A stretch of 64,000 nucleotides of DNA, from NCBI RefSeq assembly GCF_007725405.1, contig NZ_CP042163.1, forward strand, positions 992,001 through 1,056,000, read 5' to 3'. Made by a program: the position numbers and the translations under genes. A model generated the notes under the pieces. That model was not told where the DNA came from, did not search any database, and saw only the letters and a list, made by a program, of their open reading frames with translations. The stretch is from Shouchella miscanthi. GTDB taxonomy: Bacteria; Bacillota; Bacilli; Bacillales; Bacillaceae_D. Shown in pieces: positions 1 through 8,941 of the stretch (its first letter is position 1; every line of letters starts with the position of its first letter).

Positions 1-1
1 T

Positions 2-622
2 GATTTGTTCACCGGTAAGCTTAAGTTCCACAATGTTTTTCATATGAAAACAAAAACATGGGCAGACGCTGGCATGATTGGTTGGCTCGTAGATGGGGCA
101 GCAATTATCACACAAACAAATATGCTAGGTGCATCTTATGGTCCTTATGCTCGCGCGTTGAAGCGGATTTGCGCTGAAGAGGTCTTTCATGCTCAACATG
201 GAGAAGCGATTATTTTGGCTTTGGCAGAAGGAACAAAGGAACAGCGTCACATGATTCAAGAAGCTTTAAATCGCTGGTGGGAGCCGTTACTTATGTTCTT
301 TGGGCCAGCTAGTAAAGAAACAACAGGGTCCTCTAAACAAGATGTCACCATCAAATATAAAATTCGTACCGATACAAATGAGCAGTTACGGCAACGTTTT
401 TTAACAAAGTATATTCCTCGAGTACGGGCGCTAGGTCTTACGATACCAGACTCCACACTTGCATTCCATGAAGATAAAAACGGCTGGGTTTATAAACAAC
501 CTGACTGGAATGAATTTAAGAAAATTACACGGAATGAAGGCCCGTCTTCACAAGAACGATTGAATTTACGACGAGTATCATACGACAATCATGCATGGGT
601 TAGACGTGCACTAGCCCAATAG
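2..622 (+). CDS. paaA: Phenylacetyl-CoA 1,2-epoxidase subunit PaaA (3' part only)
   Basis: The gene is cut by the window edge; the reading frame is open from base 2, and about a third of the roughly 320-residue family length is missing upstream. PaaA is the catalytic ferritin-like di-iron subunit of the multicomponent monooxygenase that epoxidises the ring of phenylacetyl-CoA. The visible part has the helix with EEVFHAQHGE, an E-x2-H type iron ligand motif, and the family C-terminus rich in W, R and N. It is followed after 12 bases by paaB, so it is the upstream member of the paa operon. Identification rests on sequence feel plus the unmistakable operon order. Confidence 0.93.
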   Translation, partial: DLFTGKLKFHNVFHMKTKTWADAGMIGWLVDGAAIITQTNMLGASYGPYARALKRICAEEVFHAQHGEAIILALAEGTKEQRHMIQEALNRWWEPLLMFFGPASKETTGSSKQDVTIKYKIRTDTNEQLRQRFLTKYIPRVRALGLTIPDSTLAFHEDKNGWVYKQPDWNEFKKITRNEGPSSQERLNLRRVSYDNHAWVRRALAQ

Positions 623-634
623 GGGGTCCATTTC

Positions 635-985
635 ATGAGTGACGAAAAAGGGTTTTACAAGGAGTTTGAAGTGTTTAGCAAACGAAGCGAAACGTCCCCT
701 TTTACCCATCAGTTCAGCCTGACTGCGCCAACAAAAGAATTGGCACTCGTGATGGCGCAGGAGAACTTTATGAGAAGAGAGCCTGTTTCAGATATTTGGA
801 TTATTGAAAGAATGCATATTTACGGGCTCTCAGAAGAAGAAAAAGCCAGCCTTCAACGACTGGATAACAAAGATTATCGGAACACAAAGGGCTACGGCTA
901 TTTAAAAAAGAAATGGCATCAATATGAGCAACAGGTTTTGGATGAAAAAGAAATACTGTCTTGGCAAGGAGGAAAAAAGGAATGA
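635..985 (+). CDS. paaB: Phenylacetyl-CoA epoxidase subunit PaaB
   Basis: A 116-residue protein starting YKEFEVFSKRSETSPFTHQF, the usual PaaB opening. It has the conserved stretch on calling MAQENFMRREPVSDIWI. PaaB is the small subunit thought to bridge PaaA-PaaC to the reductase in the epoxidase complex. An AGGGGGTC-type ribosome site precedes the ATG. Its stop overlaps the paaC start as ATGA, so the two are translationally coupled. Length is slightly above the ~95 residues common in proteobacteria, with a short charged C-terminal extension. Confidence 0.93.
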   Translation: MSDEKGFYKEFEVFSKRSETSPFTHQFSLTAPTKELALVMAQENFMRREPVSDIWIIERMHIYGLSEEEKASLQRLDNKDYRNTKGYGYLKKKWHQYEQQVLDEKEILSWQGGKKE

Positions 986-1788
986 GCGAGCATGAACTCA
1001 GTGATGTGGAAAGAGAAGCACTAACGGAGCTCCTTCTTCAGCTAGGTGACGATGATTTTATTTACGCATTTAGAGGAGCGGAGTGGTTAGGGCTTGCACC
1101 TCATATTGAAGAAGATGTCGCATCTGCTTCCATTAGTCAGAACAGTATGGGTCACGCAGTTATGTTTTACGAATTAGCAGGAACATTAGGGCTTTCGGAA
1201 GCAAATGTTCTAGCACACGGCAGAGAGGCAAATGAAAGAAAAAACAGTATATTGCTGGAACGGGTAAATGGAGAAGGCTCTTATATGGGTACACCGACAT
1301 TCGACTGGGCGTACACGGTCGTCCGTAATTACTTTTATACTCTTGCTAAAAAATTGAAAATGGATGCCCTTCAACTAAGTACGTACGGTCCTCTTGTTGA
1401 TGTTGCGAAAAAAGTAAACATGGAGCTTCACTATCACCTGCTGCATTGGCGCACATGGTTCATTCAGCTTTCGCAATCAACAGATGAAGCAAAAACGAGA
1501 ATGACACTGGCGATAAAGAAGGTAATGCAAGATTTCGGTGATCTTATTCATTACGGTGACTGGACTGTTGAAATCGAAAAGAAAGGATACAGTGCTTCTG
1601 CAAAACAGTTGGAACAGAAATGGTTATCAATGATGAATCCAATCGTAACCTCTCTTGGTTTTGACGAGACGATTCTAGAGTATGAATTGAAACAAAACGG
1701 TCGGGATGGGCAGCATACGGAAGATTTACATCTTGCTATAGCCACATTTTCAGAAGTGTATCAAACGGATCCAGTTGCCACTTGGTAA
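982..1788 (+). CDS. paaC: Phenylacetyl-CoA epoxidase structural subunit PaaC
   Basis: Start chosen at the ATG at 982: AGGAGG lies just upstream inside paaB and ATGA overlaps the paaB stop. An upstream in-frame TTG at 961 would lie before the ribosome site. The ~268-residue protein is a ferritin-like all-helical fold related to PaaA (LGDDDFIYAFRGAEWLG, GHAVMFYELAG). It lacks a full set of iron ligands, as expected for the non-catalytic structural partner. It forms the PaaAC heterodimer. Confidence 0.92.
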   Translation: MSEHELSDVEREALTELLLQLGDDDFIYAFRGAEWLGLAPHIEEDVASASISQNSMGHAVMFYELAGTLGLSEANVLAHGREANERKNSILLERVNGEGSYMGTPTFDWAYTVVRNYFYTLAKKLKMDALQLSTYGPLVDVAKKVNMELHYHLLHWRTWFIQLSQSTDEAKTRMTLAIKKVMQDFGDLIHYGDWTVEIEKKGYSASAKQLEQKWLSMMNPIVTSLGFDETILEYELKQNGRDGQHTEDLHLAIATFSEVYQTDPVATW

Positions 1789-1810
1789 CAGTCAAAGGAG
1801 GAGGGGCTAG

Positions 1811-2302
1811 ATGACAGCGATAATCGAAAAGAACACGGTACTCGAACAGCTGCAAAGAGTAAAAGATCCAGAGATTGATACCGTCAGTATTATCGATTTA
1901 GGCATGGTCGAACGAATCGACATATCCGTCACAACGATTGAGATTGAAGTGTTACCAACTTTCTTAGGTTGCCCGGCATTGCCGATTATACAAAAGGAGA
2001 TTGAGCTCGCTCTCCTATCATTACCTGGTATCTTGTCGGTTATGGTTCGATTTGTTCACACCCCACCGTGGACGTCTGATCGGATTACGAAAAAAGGGCA
2101 TGAAGGGTTGAGGGCATTTGGAATTGCCCCACCACCACTGTTTCTTGAAGCTAATGGTACATGGCATATTGATTGCCCTTATTGCATGTCCACCTATGTC
2201 ACAATCGAAAATTTATTTGGGCCGACAGCTTGTCGAAGTATCGTCTATTGTAAATCATGTAAAAACCCGTTTGAAGCGATGAAGCCAGTATCAACATTGT
2301 AA
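1811..2302 (+). CDS. paaD: PaaD-like MIP18/DUF59 protein of the phenylacetate pathway
   Basis: A 163-residue protein with an N-terminal DUF59 (MIP18) domain (VKDPEIDTVSIIDLGMV at ~17-33, with LGCPALPIIQKEI). The C-terminal zinc/iron-type four-cysteine motif is CPYC...C...CKSCKNPF at ~120-155. PaaD is thought to help assemble iron-sulfur or di-iron centres of the epoxidase. GGAGGAGGG ribosome site at 1797-1805. Located directly after paaC in the usual order. The paaE reductase gene that often follows paaD is not present here. Confidence 0.92.
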   Translation: MTAIIEKNTVLEQLQRVKDPEIDTVSIIDLGMVERIDISVTTIEIEVLPTFLGCPALPIIQKEIELALLSLPGILSVMVRFVHTPPWTSDRITKKGHEGLRAFGIAPPPLFLEANGTWHIDCPYCMSTYVTIENLFGPTACRSIVYCKSCKNPFEAMKPVSTL

Positions 2303-2336
2303 GAACATGTTGTAAACATAAAGGAGAGAGATAAAG

Positions 2337-2639
2337 ATGGCAAAATTAGTAGCATTATACAAGCAACCTGAAGATAAACGAGCATTTGATGATCACTATT
2401 TTAATGTGCATGCCCCTTTAACAGAAAAGATTCCTGGTTTAACAGAAATGAAGGTCACTACATTTACGGGTACCCCGATGGGAAAAGAGTCTCCTTATTA
2501 TCTAATGTGCGAGATGACTTACAACAGTATGGATGATTTAAAAAAAGGAATGGGCTCTGATGAAGGGAAGGCATCTGGAAAAGATTTAATGTCTTTTGCT
2601 GGAAACCTTGTCACATTAATGATTAGTGAGGAACAATAA
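2337..2639 (+). CDS. EthD family protein
   Basis: A 100-residue ferredoxin-like alpha/beta-barrel protein of the EthD family: it begins MAKLVALYKQPEDKRAFDDH, with FNVHAPLTEKIPGL being the conserved H-x-P segment. EthD proteins form dimeric barrels and are often found in ring-degradation operons without a firmly known reaction. GGAGAGAG ribosome site. Its stop shares the base pattern TAATG with the next start, so it is coupled to the hydratase gene. Members also occur in other Bacillus phenylacetate operons. Confidence 0.88.
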   Translation: MAKLVALYKQPEDKRAFDDHYFNVHAPLTEKIPGLTEMKVTTFTGTPMGKESPYYLMCEMTYNSMDDLKKGMGSDEGKASGKDLMSFAGNLVTLMISEEQ

Positions 2640-3418
2640 TGTTGCCGTCTTTTACCTATATTCGCCATGAAGTAAAGGACGGAATTGGTTGGATTGAATT
2701 ACATCGTCCAGAGCGATTAAATGCCCTTAATCGAGAGATGGTAAAAGAGATTGTTATGGCTATGGAAGCTTTTGACCACGATGATACCGTTCGGGTCGTT
2801 CTTCTGACCGGGAAAGGAAAAGCATTTTGTGCTGGAGCGGATATTGAAGAAATGGCAGACCAAACCCCAATGAAAATGGAGGTAGCGAACCAGTTTGCTG
2901 ATTGGGATCGATTGGGATTGGTCAAAAAGCCAATTGTATGTGCGGTGCAAGGGCTCGTGCTAGGTGGTGGCTTTGAATTGGTTTTAAGTTGTGATTTAGT
3001 CATTGCAGAAGAACAGACAATGTTTTCCTTTCCAGAAGTTCAGCTTGGAGTTATGCCAGGAGCTGGAGGAACGCAGCGGCTCACTAAGCTTGTTGGGAAG
3101 ACGAAAGCGTTAGAATGGTTATTAACAGGAGATCGAATAACAGCGCAGGAGGCAATACAACATCGCGTGATAAACAAGGTTGTTCAATCAGAACAGCTTG
3201 AAGAAGAAGCTTTTCGCTTCGCTCATACGATTGCAAAGCAGCCGGTTCTTTCCCTTCGCCTAATTAAAGAAGCGGTAGAAGTTGCTCAACACGCGTCTAT
3301 CTATGAGGGGATGCAGTTTGAACGTAAGAATTTCTACTTATTGTTTGATTCATATGACCAAGAAGAAGGGATGAGCGCTTTTTTAGAAGAGCGAAAGCCT
3401 ATCTTTAAAGGAAACTAG
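2639..3418 (+). CDS. Enoyl-CoA hydratase/isomerase (PaaF/PaaG type)
   Basis: 259 residues with the crotonase fold: oxyanion-hole segment GKAFCAGADIEEM (~60-72), GLVLGGGFELVLSCDLVIA (~102-120) carrying a catalytic-position Glu, and FPEVQLGVMPGAGGTQRL (~129-146) carrying the second. In the phenylacetate pathway this family hydrates 2,3-dehydroadipyl-CoA (PaaF) or isomerises the ring epoxide to the oxepin (PaaG). Only one crotonase gene is in the window and sequence alone does not settle which role it has. Both Glu residues are present, which favours hydratase activity. Confidence 0.9.
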   Translation: MLPSFTYIRHEVKDGIGWIELHRPERLNALNREMVKEIVMAMEAFDHDDTVRVVLLTGKGKAFCAGADIEEMADQTPMKMEVANQFADWDRLGLVKKPIVCAVQGLVLGGGFELVLSCDLVIAEEQTMFSFPEVQLGVMPGAGGTQRLTKLVGKTKALEWLLTGDRITAQEAIQHRVINKVVQSEQLEEEAFRFAHTIAKQPVLSLRLIKEAVEVAQHASIYEGMQFERKNFYLLFDSYDQEEGMSAFLEERKPIFKGN

Positions 3419-3449
3419 CCTATGTTACGGAGGAAGGAGCGTCGAACTA

Positions 3450-4304
3450 GTGGAATCCATTGCCGTTATAGGAGCTGGCATAATGGGTCGTGGCATTGCA
3501 TATGTAGCCGCAAAGGCAGGTTTTGACACGAACCTTGTTGATACGAACGCAGCTAGCCTCTATCAAGCAGAAACTGCCATAAGAGAACTTATCCAAAAGG
3601 GGATTGCACGTGGCAAAATAATGGAGCACGAACAAAAGCAACTTCAACATAGGTTCACATTTACAACATCAGTCGAAGAGGCGGTAACATCTGTAGACTT
3701 AGTAATAGAAGCCGTACCTGAGAAAAGAGAGCTGAAGAAACAAGTCTTTGAACAACTAGAACGTTATGCTCCAAAAGCTTGTTTATTTGCATCCAATACA
3801 TCAACAATAAGTCCAACGGAAATGGGGTCTTATGGAAATCGACCAGAAAAAACAATTGCGATGCATTTTTTTAACCCAGTTCACCAAATGAAGCTTGTTG
3901 AAATTGTTCGTGGCTTAGAAACAAGTGATGATACAGTAGCTCGTATAAAAGCGATAGCGGAAAAATTAGGCAAGGAGACTGTTATCATGAATGAGTTTCC
4001 GGGCTTTGTTACAAGTCGAATGAGTGCGCTTATCGGTAATGAGGCATTTTGTATGCTGCAAGAAGGACTTGGTACACCTGAAGAAATTGATAAAGCAATA
4101 AAGCTTGGTTTAAATTTTCCGATGGGACCATTTGAATTAGGTGACCTTGTTGGGCTTGATACGCGTTTAAATAACTTACGCTATTTACATGAGAAACTAG
4201 GAGAGAAATACCGGCCGGCACCACTACTAGAACAGTATGTGCAGGCGGGGAGGCTTGGACGAAAAACAGGAAAGGGTGTCTATAATTATACGGTGACGAC
4301 ATGA
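3450..4304 (+). CDS. paaH: 3-hydroxyacyl-CoA dehydrogenase (PaaH/Hbd type)
   Basis: 284 residues starting with GTG after AGGAAGGAG. Rossmann motif GAGIMGRGIAYVAAKAGF at ~7-24, then the S/H/N active-site segments SNTSTISPTEM and MHFFNPVHQMKLVEIV, and the C-terminal dimer domain (FVTSRMSALIGNEAF, LGLNFPMGPFELGDLVGLD). It oxidises 3-hydroxyadipyl-CoA to 3-oxoadipyl-CoA with NAD. It is the short (284 aa) Hbd-like form, not the longer fused PaaH/PaaC of enterobacteria. It overlaps the thiolase start by ATGA. Confidence 0.9.
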   Translation: MESIAVIGAGIMGRGIAYVAAKAGFDTNLVDTNAASLYQAETAIRELIQKGIARGKIMEHEQKQLQHRFTFTTSVEEAVTSVDLVIEAVPEKRELKKQVFEQLERYAPKACLFASNTSTISPTEMGSYGNRPEKTIAMHFFNPVHQMKLVEIVRGLETSDDTVARIKAIAEKLGKETVIMNEFPGFVTSRMSALIGNEAFCMLQEGLGTPEEIDKAIKLGLNFPMGPFELGDLVGLDTRLNNLRYLHEKLGEKYRPAPLLEQYVQAGRLGRKTGKGVYNYTVTT

Positions 4305-5506
4305 AAGAAGTAGTCATTGTTGATGCTGTGCGCACACCGATTGGACGTTATAAAGGATCGTTAAAAAATGTCCGTCCAGATGACTTAGGAGCTATTGTGA
4401 TAAAAGCACTCATTGAACGAAATTCTTCTCTTGACCCAAGTACAATTGAAGAAGTGGTTATGGGTAACGCGAATGGCGCTGGTGAGGATAATCGGAATGT
4501 AGCCAGAATGTCTACTCTTCTGGCTGGACTGCCAGAAGAAGTGGCTGGAACAACGATTAATCGCCTTTGCGGGTCTGGTTTGGACGCCATTTTGTATGCA
4601 GCTAGGTGTATTGCTATCGGTGATGGAGATGTCTTTATTGCAGGAGGAACCGAAAGCATGACGAGGGCACCGTATGTCATGGCAAAACCGGAAGTTGACT
4701 TTCCGAGAGGACCAATGGAATTGCTTGATACTACCATCGGCTGGCGGTTTACAAACCGTTTATTGGATGAAACTTATGGCACCGATTCAATGCCAAAAAC
4801 AGCTGAAACTGTTGCAGAGCGCTATAAGATTTCCCGGGAAAGACAAGATGAATTTGCTTTGATGAGTCAGGAACGAGCTCAAAGAGCACTAACTAGCAAT
4901 CGATTCGCCGATGAACAGATTCCTGTTTGTTCTAAAAATCATAAAGGACAGCTGATTACAGTGAAAGAAGATGAACATCCGCGTGCCCGTACAACCATTC
5001 AAACATTACAGCAATTAAAGCCACTCTTTCCAAATGGAACGGTAACAGCCGGAAATGCTTCAGGCATCAATGATGGGGCAAGTGCGGTTTTACTAATGTC
5101 TGCGGAAAAGGCAAGAGCTTTAAAACTTACGCCTATCGCTCGTTACCGTAGTGGTGGTGTTGCTGGGGTAGAGCCAGCCGTAATGGGTATTGGCCCCATT
5201 ACAGCAACAAAAAAAGCGCTTGTTCGTGCTGGTTTGAAGATGGAAGATATCGGATTAACTGAATTAAATGAGGCGTTTGCTGCTCAAACACTAGCCTGCA
5301 TCAATGAATTACAACTAGACCCTAATAAAGTGAACGTAAACGGTGGAGCGATTGCACTTGGACATCCACTTGGTGCAAGCGGTGCTAGATTGGTGACGAC
5401 ATTGGTACATGAAATGAAACGTTCAAATGTCCAGTATGGTCTCGCCACCATGTGCGTCGGAGTTGGTCAAGGGATCGCTGCCGTATTTGAACGAATGGAG
5501 GGATAG
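4301..5506 (+). CDS. paaJ: Acetyl-CoA acyltransferase / 3-oxoadipyl-CoA thiolase
   Basis: 401 residues of the thiolase family: N-terminal VDAVRTPIGRYKGSLK, active Cys in TINRLCGSGLDA (~87-98), GGTESMTRAPYVM, the His segment NVNGGAIALGHPLGASGAR (~347-365), and the C-terminal Cys in MCVGVGQGIA. It cleaves 3-oxoadipyl-CoA to succinyl-CoA and acetyl-CoA, the last step of the phenylacetate route. Length and motifs are complete. It is coupled to the preceding dehydrogenase and ends the catabolic block. Confidence 0.92.
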   Translation: MKEVVIVDAVRTPIGRYKGSLKNVRPDDLGAIVIKALIERNSSLDPSTIEEVVMGNANGAGEDNRNVARMSTLLAGLPEEVAGTTINRLCGSGLDAILYAARCIAIGDGDVFIAGGTESMTRAPYVMAKPEVDFPRGPMELLDTTIGWRFTNRLLDETYGTDSMPKTAETVAERYKISRERQDEFALMSQERAQRALTSNRFADEQIPVCSKNHKGQLITVKEDEHPRARTTIQTLQQLKPLFPNGTVTAGNASGINDGASAVLLMSAEKARALKLTPIARYRSGGVAGVEPAVMGIGPITATKKALVRAGLKMEDIGLTELNEAFAAQTLACINELQLDPNKVNVNGGAIALGHPLGASGARLVTTLVHEMKRSNVQYGLATMCVGVGQGIAAVFERMEG

Positions 5507-5516
5507 CAGGAGAAAA

Positions 5517-5580
5517 GATTCACTTTTCTAACGTTTCCATAAGCGATACAATAGGAAAAAGAATCGGTTTTAAAACGGTT
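5517..5580 (+). promoter_or_regulatory. Possible promoter and PaaX operator upstream of paaX
   Basis: This 80-base gap holds GATTC (5517-5521) and GAATC (5561-5565), inverted and 39 bases apart, and a TACAAT -10-like box at 5547-5552 between them; no good -35 is seen. GGTTTTAAAACGG adds a second small dyad. Known PaaX sites are separated inverted half-sites, so autoregulation is plausible, but this is inference from weak sequence signals. Confidence 0.3.
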
Positions 5581-5596
5581 AGAAAGAGTGAAGTGC

Positions 5597-6478
5597 ATGG
5601 GTGCAAATACACAATCAATGATTTTTACAGTCTTTGGTGATTACATACGCCACTATGGAAGTAAAGTGTGGATTGGTAGTTTAATTCAGTTGTTGAAGGA
5701 ATTTGGCCATAATGAACAGGCCGTTCGTGTGGCGGTTTCCCGCATGGTGAAACAAGGATGGCTTCTCTCAGAAAGACGAGGTGCGAAAAGTTACTATTCA
5801 TTAACTTCGAGAGGCATCGATCGAATGGATGAAGCAGGTCATCGTATATTTAAATTTGAAGATCACACATGGGATGGAAAATGGCGTATGTTGCTCTATA
5901 AAATTCCAGAGGAACAACGCCAATTACGTGATGAGCTACGAAAAGAACTCTTATGGAGTGGCTTTGGCAGTTTTTCAGCGTCGTGCTGGATCTCGCCAAA
6001 TCCATTAGAAGAGCGTGTCCAAACGATGATCGACAAATATGATATTCGTGAGTATGTTGATTTCTTTGAAGCCGTTTATAAGAGTGAAGAAAACGAGAAT
6101 TTAGTAGCAAAGAGCTGGCCGCTTTCTGAGATTGAAGAGAAGTATCAAACGTTTATTGAACAGTACTTACCCTCTTATCTTGAGCACCGACAAGCGATGC
6201 AAGAACAAAGACTGACAGATGCAGATTGCTTCGTCGTGCGCACGAATCTCGTGCATGAATACCGAAAATTTTTATTTATTGACCCAGGCCTTCCACGGGA
6301 ACTATTGCCAGCTAGTTGGAGTGGAAGAGAAGCGAAACAATTATTTGGGCAATACTACCGCTTACTAGCGAAACCTGCAAGTCGTTTCTTTGAGTCCATC
6401 TTTGAAGTAGACAATGATTTAACTTCTAAAGAATCAAGCTATGATGCAAGTAGTCATCCATTCATTGCTAAAGAGTAG
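5597..6478 (+). CDS. paaX: PaaX family transcriptional repressor of phenylacetate genes
   Basis: About 293 residues. Start taken at ATG 5597, with AGAAAGAG upstream; a GTG at 5588 in the same frame has poorer spacing. The N-terminal winged helix is QLLKEFGHNEQAVRVAVSRM (~25-50) followed by the wing SERRGAKSYYSLTSRG. The central PaaX part (TWDGKWRMLLYKIPE) and the C-terminal domain follow. PaaX binds phenylacetyl-CoA, which lifts repression of paa operons. It lies directly behind the genes it would control. The next gene starts 8 bases after the stop. Confidence 0.9.
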   Translation: MGANTQSMIFTVFGDYIRHYGSKVWIGSLIQLLKEFGHNEQAVRVAVSRMVKQGWLLSERRGAKSYYSLTSRGIDRMDEAGHRIFKFEDHTWDGKWRMLLYKIPEEQRQLRDELRKELLWSGFGSFSASCWISPNPLEERVQTMIDKYDIREYVDFFEAVYKSEENENLVAKSWPLSEIEEKYQTFIEQYLPSYLEHRQAMQEQRLTDADCFVVRTNLVHEYRKFLFIDPGLPRELLPASWSGREAKQLFGQYYRLLAKPASRFFESIFEVDNDLTSKESSYDASSHPFIAKE

Positions 6479-6488
6479 GAGGCTGTCA

Positions 6489-7445
6489 ATGATTACAGAA
6501 CGGTTGAACATTCAGTATCCCATTATTCAAGGGGGAATGGGGAATAGTAGTGACCCCATTCTCGCCGCTTCAATATCTGAGGCAGGTGGTTTAGGTACAA
6601 TTGGTTGTGGAACAGACAGCGCCGATACCGTTCGTGAAAAAATTAAGGAAACAAAGCGACGAACCGCAATTCCCTTTTCTTTAAATATTCCACTCTCAAT
6701 GAATGAAGAAAAAGAGCAATTGTTGGCATTAGCAATAGATGAAAGAATTCCGATCGTGTCATTATCAGCTGGTAACCCTAAAGCGTATATCCCTGTCTTA
6801 AAATGTCACGGCATTATCGTACTCTGTGTTGTTGCCTCTTTAAAACAAGCTATAAAAGCAGAGGCAGCAGGCGCAGATATTCTCGTTGTAGAGGGATTTG
6901 AGGCAGCAGGAATTAATGCTTCGACAGAAATGACAACGCTTACATTAGTTCCTTTGATTTGCGAACGTGTAGGTATTCCTGTTGTGGCGGCAGGAGGCAT
7001 TGCAGATGGTCGAGGCTTAGCAGCTGTCGTCATGCTCGGAGCTGCAGGTATACAAATGGGCACTCGTTTTATTGCAACAAAAGAGGCACCTTATAGCACT
7101 AAATATAAAGAAAAGCTTTTACTGGCTGCCGATGATGCGACGGTTATCGTTGGACGCTCTCATGGTCAGGTAAGGCGAATTTTAAAAGGCTCGTACGCAG
7201 AACGACTATTACAGAATGAATCAAGGCTCAGCTTACATCATTATAAACAATGGACTTCTGAAGAGATCCATCGAATTGGTGCAATAGAGGGTGATGACGA
7301 TAGAGGCTTTATGAACGGGGGCCAAATTGCAGGGATTATTAATGATCTACCGAGTGTTCAAGACTTGCTCCATCAAGTAATGAAAGAAGCACAAGAGACA
7401 ATGAGAGTGAAACAGTCATGGTTTGACGCATTTAGCGTTAATTAA
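6489..7445 (+). CDS. Nitronate monooxygenase / FabK-like FMN oxidoreductase
   Basis: 319 residues; ATG 6489 is preceded by AGGAGG. TIM-barrel flavoprotein of the 2-nitropropane dioxygenase family: PIIQGGMGNSSDPILAASIS at the N-terminus, VVEGFEAAGI (the EAGGH region, here altered to EAAGI), PVVAAGGIADGRGLAAVVMLGAAGIQMGTR holding the FMN phosphate. The usual His of the E-A-G-G-H motif is replaced by Ile, so classical nitronate oxidation is doubtful. Such proteins often sit near CoA-ester catabolic genes. The actual substrate is unknown. Confidence 0.82.
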   Translation: MITERLNIQYPIIQGGMGNSSDPILAASISEAGGLGTIGCGTDSADTVREKIKETKRRTAIPFSLNIPLSMNEEKEQLLALAIDERIPIVSLSAGNPKAYIPVLKCHGIIVLCVVASLKQAIKAEAAGADILVVEGFEAAGINASTEMTTLTLVPLICERVGIPVVAAGGIADGRGLAAVVMLGAAGIQMGTRFIATKEAPYSTKYKEKLLLAADDATVIVGRSHGQVRRILKGSYAERLLQNESRLSLHHYKQWTSEEIHRIGAIEGDDDRGFMNGGQIAGIINDLPSVQDLLHQVMKEAQETMRVKQSWFDAFSVN

Positions 7446-7570
7446 AAAGGTAGAAGTGCGCCGATTTGTGGAATGGAATGCTTGTTGCTCTTTTTACAGC
7501 CATAATGGTAGGCTTAATGACAAGAGAAAAGTTTTTAATAACTCTTGTTAGATAAGAAGGGAGCTTAACT

Positions 7571-8938
7571 ATGGAAAAACAACAATGGTCCTCAAAATAC
7601 GGCTTTATCTTAGCCGCTGCAGGATCAGCAATTGGGTTAGGAGCGATTTGGAAATTTCCGTACGTTGCAGGAAGTAATGGGGGAGGCGCTTTTTTCCTCA
7701 TTTTTATCTTGTTTACATTACTCGTGGGATTACCGTTACTCATTGGTGAATTTGTCATCGGACGTAGTACACAAAAGAATGCCGTTGATTCATACAAAAC
7801 GATAGCACCAGGAACTGCGTGGCATCGTCTAGGAAACCTTGGTATGATTACAGCGTTTTTATTGCTGTCTTTCTATAGTGTAGTAGGTGGCTGGATTGTC
7901 ATTTATATATGGAAAGTAATAACTGGTGAGTTAGCAGGGTTAGACGGCGAAGCATACGGCGCCATTTTAAATCAAACCATAGCAGACCCATTTCTTGTAA
8001 TTGTCGGTCATTTGTTCTTTATGCTATTCGTCATTATTGTTGTAGCGAAAGGTGTTCAAGCTGGAATTGAAAAAGCAAGTGTGATTATGATGCCGGCATT
8101 ATTTATTTTATTCCTTGTAATAGTCGTTCGCTCCGTGACGTTAGACGGTGCAATGGAAGGAATTGAGTTCCTACTTATTCCTGATTTTAGTCAATTAACG
8201 AGTGATGGTGTGTTATTCGCAATGGGGCAGTCATTCTTTGCCTTAAGCCTAGGGATTTCAGTAATGGTCACGTATAGCTCCTACTTATCGAAAGAAGAGA
8301 ATTTAATACAGTCCGCCAGTGCAATTGTTATTATGAACTTTATCGTTGCACTTCTTGCAGGGTTAGCCATTTTTCCAGCTGTATTTTCTTTCGGTCTAAG
8401 TCCTGATGAAGGTCCAGCACTAATCTTTGCCGTCTTGCCAACTGTATTTAGCCAGATGCCTTTTGGAATGGGCTTTCTCCTTATTTTTCTTATCTTGTTT
8501 TTATTCGCTGCCCTTACTTCTGCATTCTCCATGCTTGAAATTATCGTGGCAGCACAAACAAGAGGTGATGTAAATAAGCGTAAAAAGTCTGCTTGGATCA
8601 TTGGTCTTGCGATCTTTATTGTTGGCATACCATCTGCTTTATCGTATGGCATCTGGTCTGAATTCACGATCTTCGGCCAAATCTTTTTTGATGCGGTAGA
8701 TTTTCTAGTGAGCAACATTCTATTACCAGTAGGAGCATTATTAATTGCGATCTTTATTCCGTTACGTATGAAAAAAGAAGTACTCTATGCAGAGTTTAGC
8801 GCTGGGAATGGAGCGGGTCGTAGATTATTTGCTGCGTGGCTACTGTTTATTCGAATCGTTGTACCATTTGCGATTGTGCTAGTGTTTCTGCATGCTTTAG
8901 GCATTTTTGATTGGTTAATTGACGTAATGAAAGGATGA
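7571..8938 (+). CDS. NSS family sodium-dependent amino acid transporter (MhsT-like)
   Basis: 455 residues, about 11 hydrophobic membrane helices. TM1 carries the unwound sodium/substrate segment [20 protein letters not shown] at ~15-34. TM6-type segment is [20 protein letters not shown] at ~218-237. The size fits the 11-helix bacterial NSS members such as MhsT of Bacillus halodurans, which carries hydrophobic and aromatic amino acids with sodium. It stands 3 bases before phenylalanine dehydrogenase, so phenylalanine is a reasonable substrate; that is inference from position. AGAAGGGAGC ribosome site upstream. Confidence 0.87.
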   Translation: MEKQQWSSKYGFILAAAGSAIGLGAIWKFPYVAGSNGGGAFFLIFILFTLLVGLPLLIGEFVIGRSTQKNAVDSYKTIAPGTAWHRLGNLGMITAFLLLSFYSVVGGWIVIYIWKVITGELAGLDGEAYGAILNQTIADPFLVIVGHLFFMLFVIIVVAKGVQAGIEKASVIMMPALFILFLVIVVRSVTLDGAMEGIEFLLIPDFSQLTSDGVLFAMGQSFFALSLGISVMVTYSSYLSKEENLIQSASAIVIMNFIVALLAGLAIFPAVFSFGLSPDEGPALIFAVLPTVFSQMPFGMGFLLIFLILFLFAALTSAFSMLEIIVAAQTRGDVNKRKKSAWIIGLAIFIVGIPSALSYGIWSEFTIFGQIFFDAVDFLVSNILLPVGALLIAIFIPLRMKKEVLYAEFSAGNGAGRRLFAAWLLFIRIVVPFAIVLVFLHALGIFDWLIDVMKG

Positions 8939-8941
8939 ATC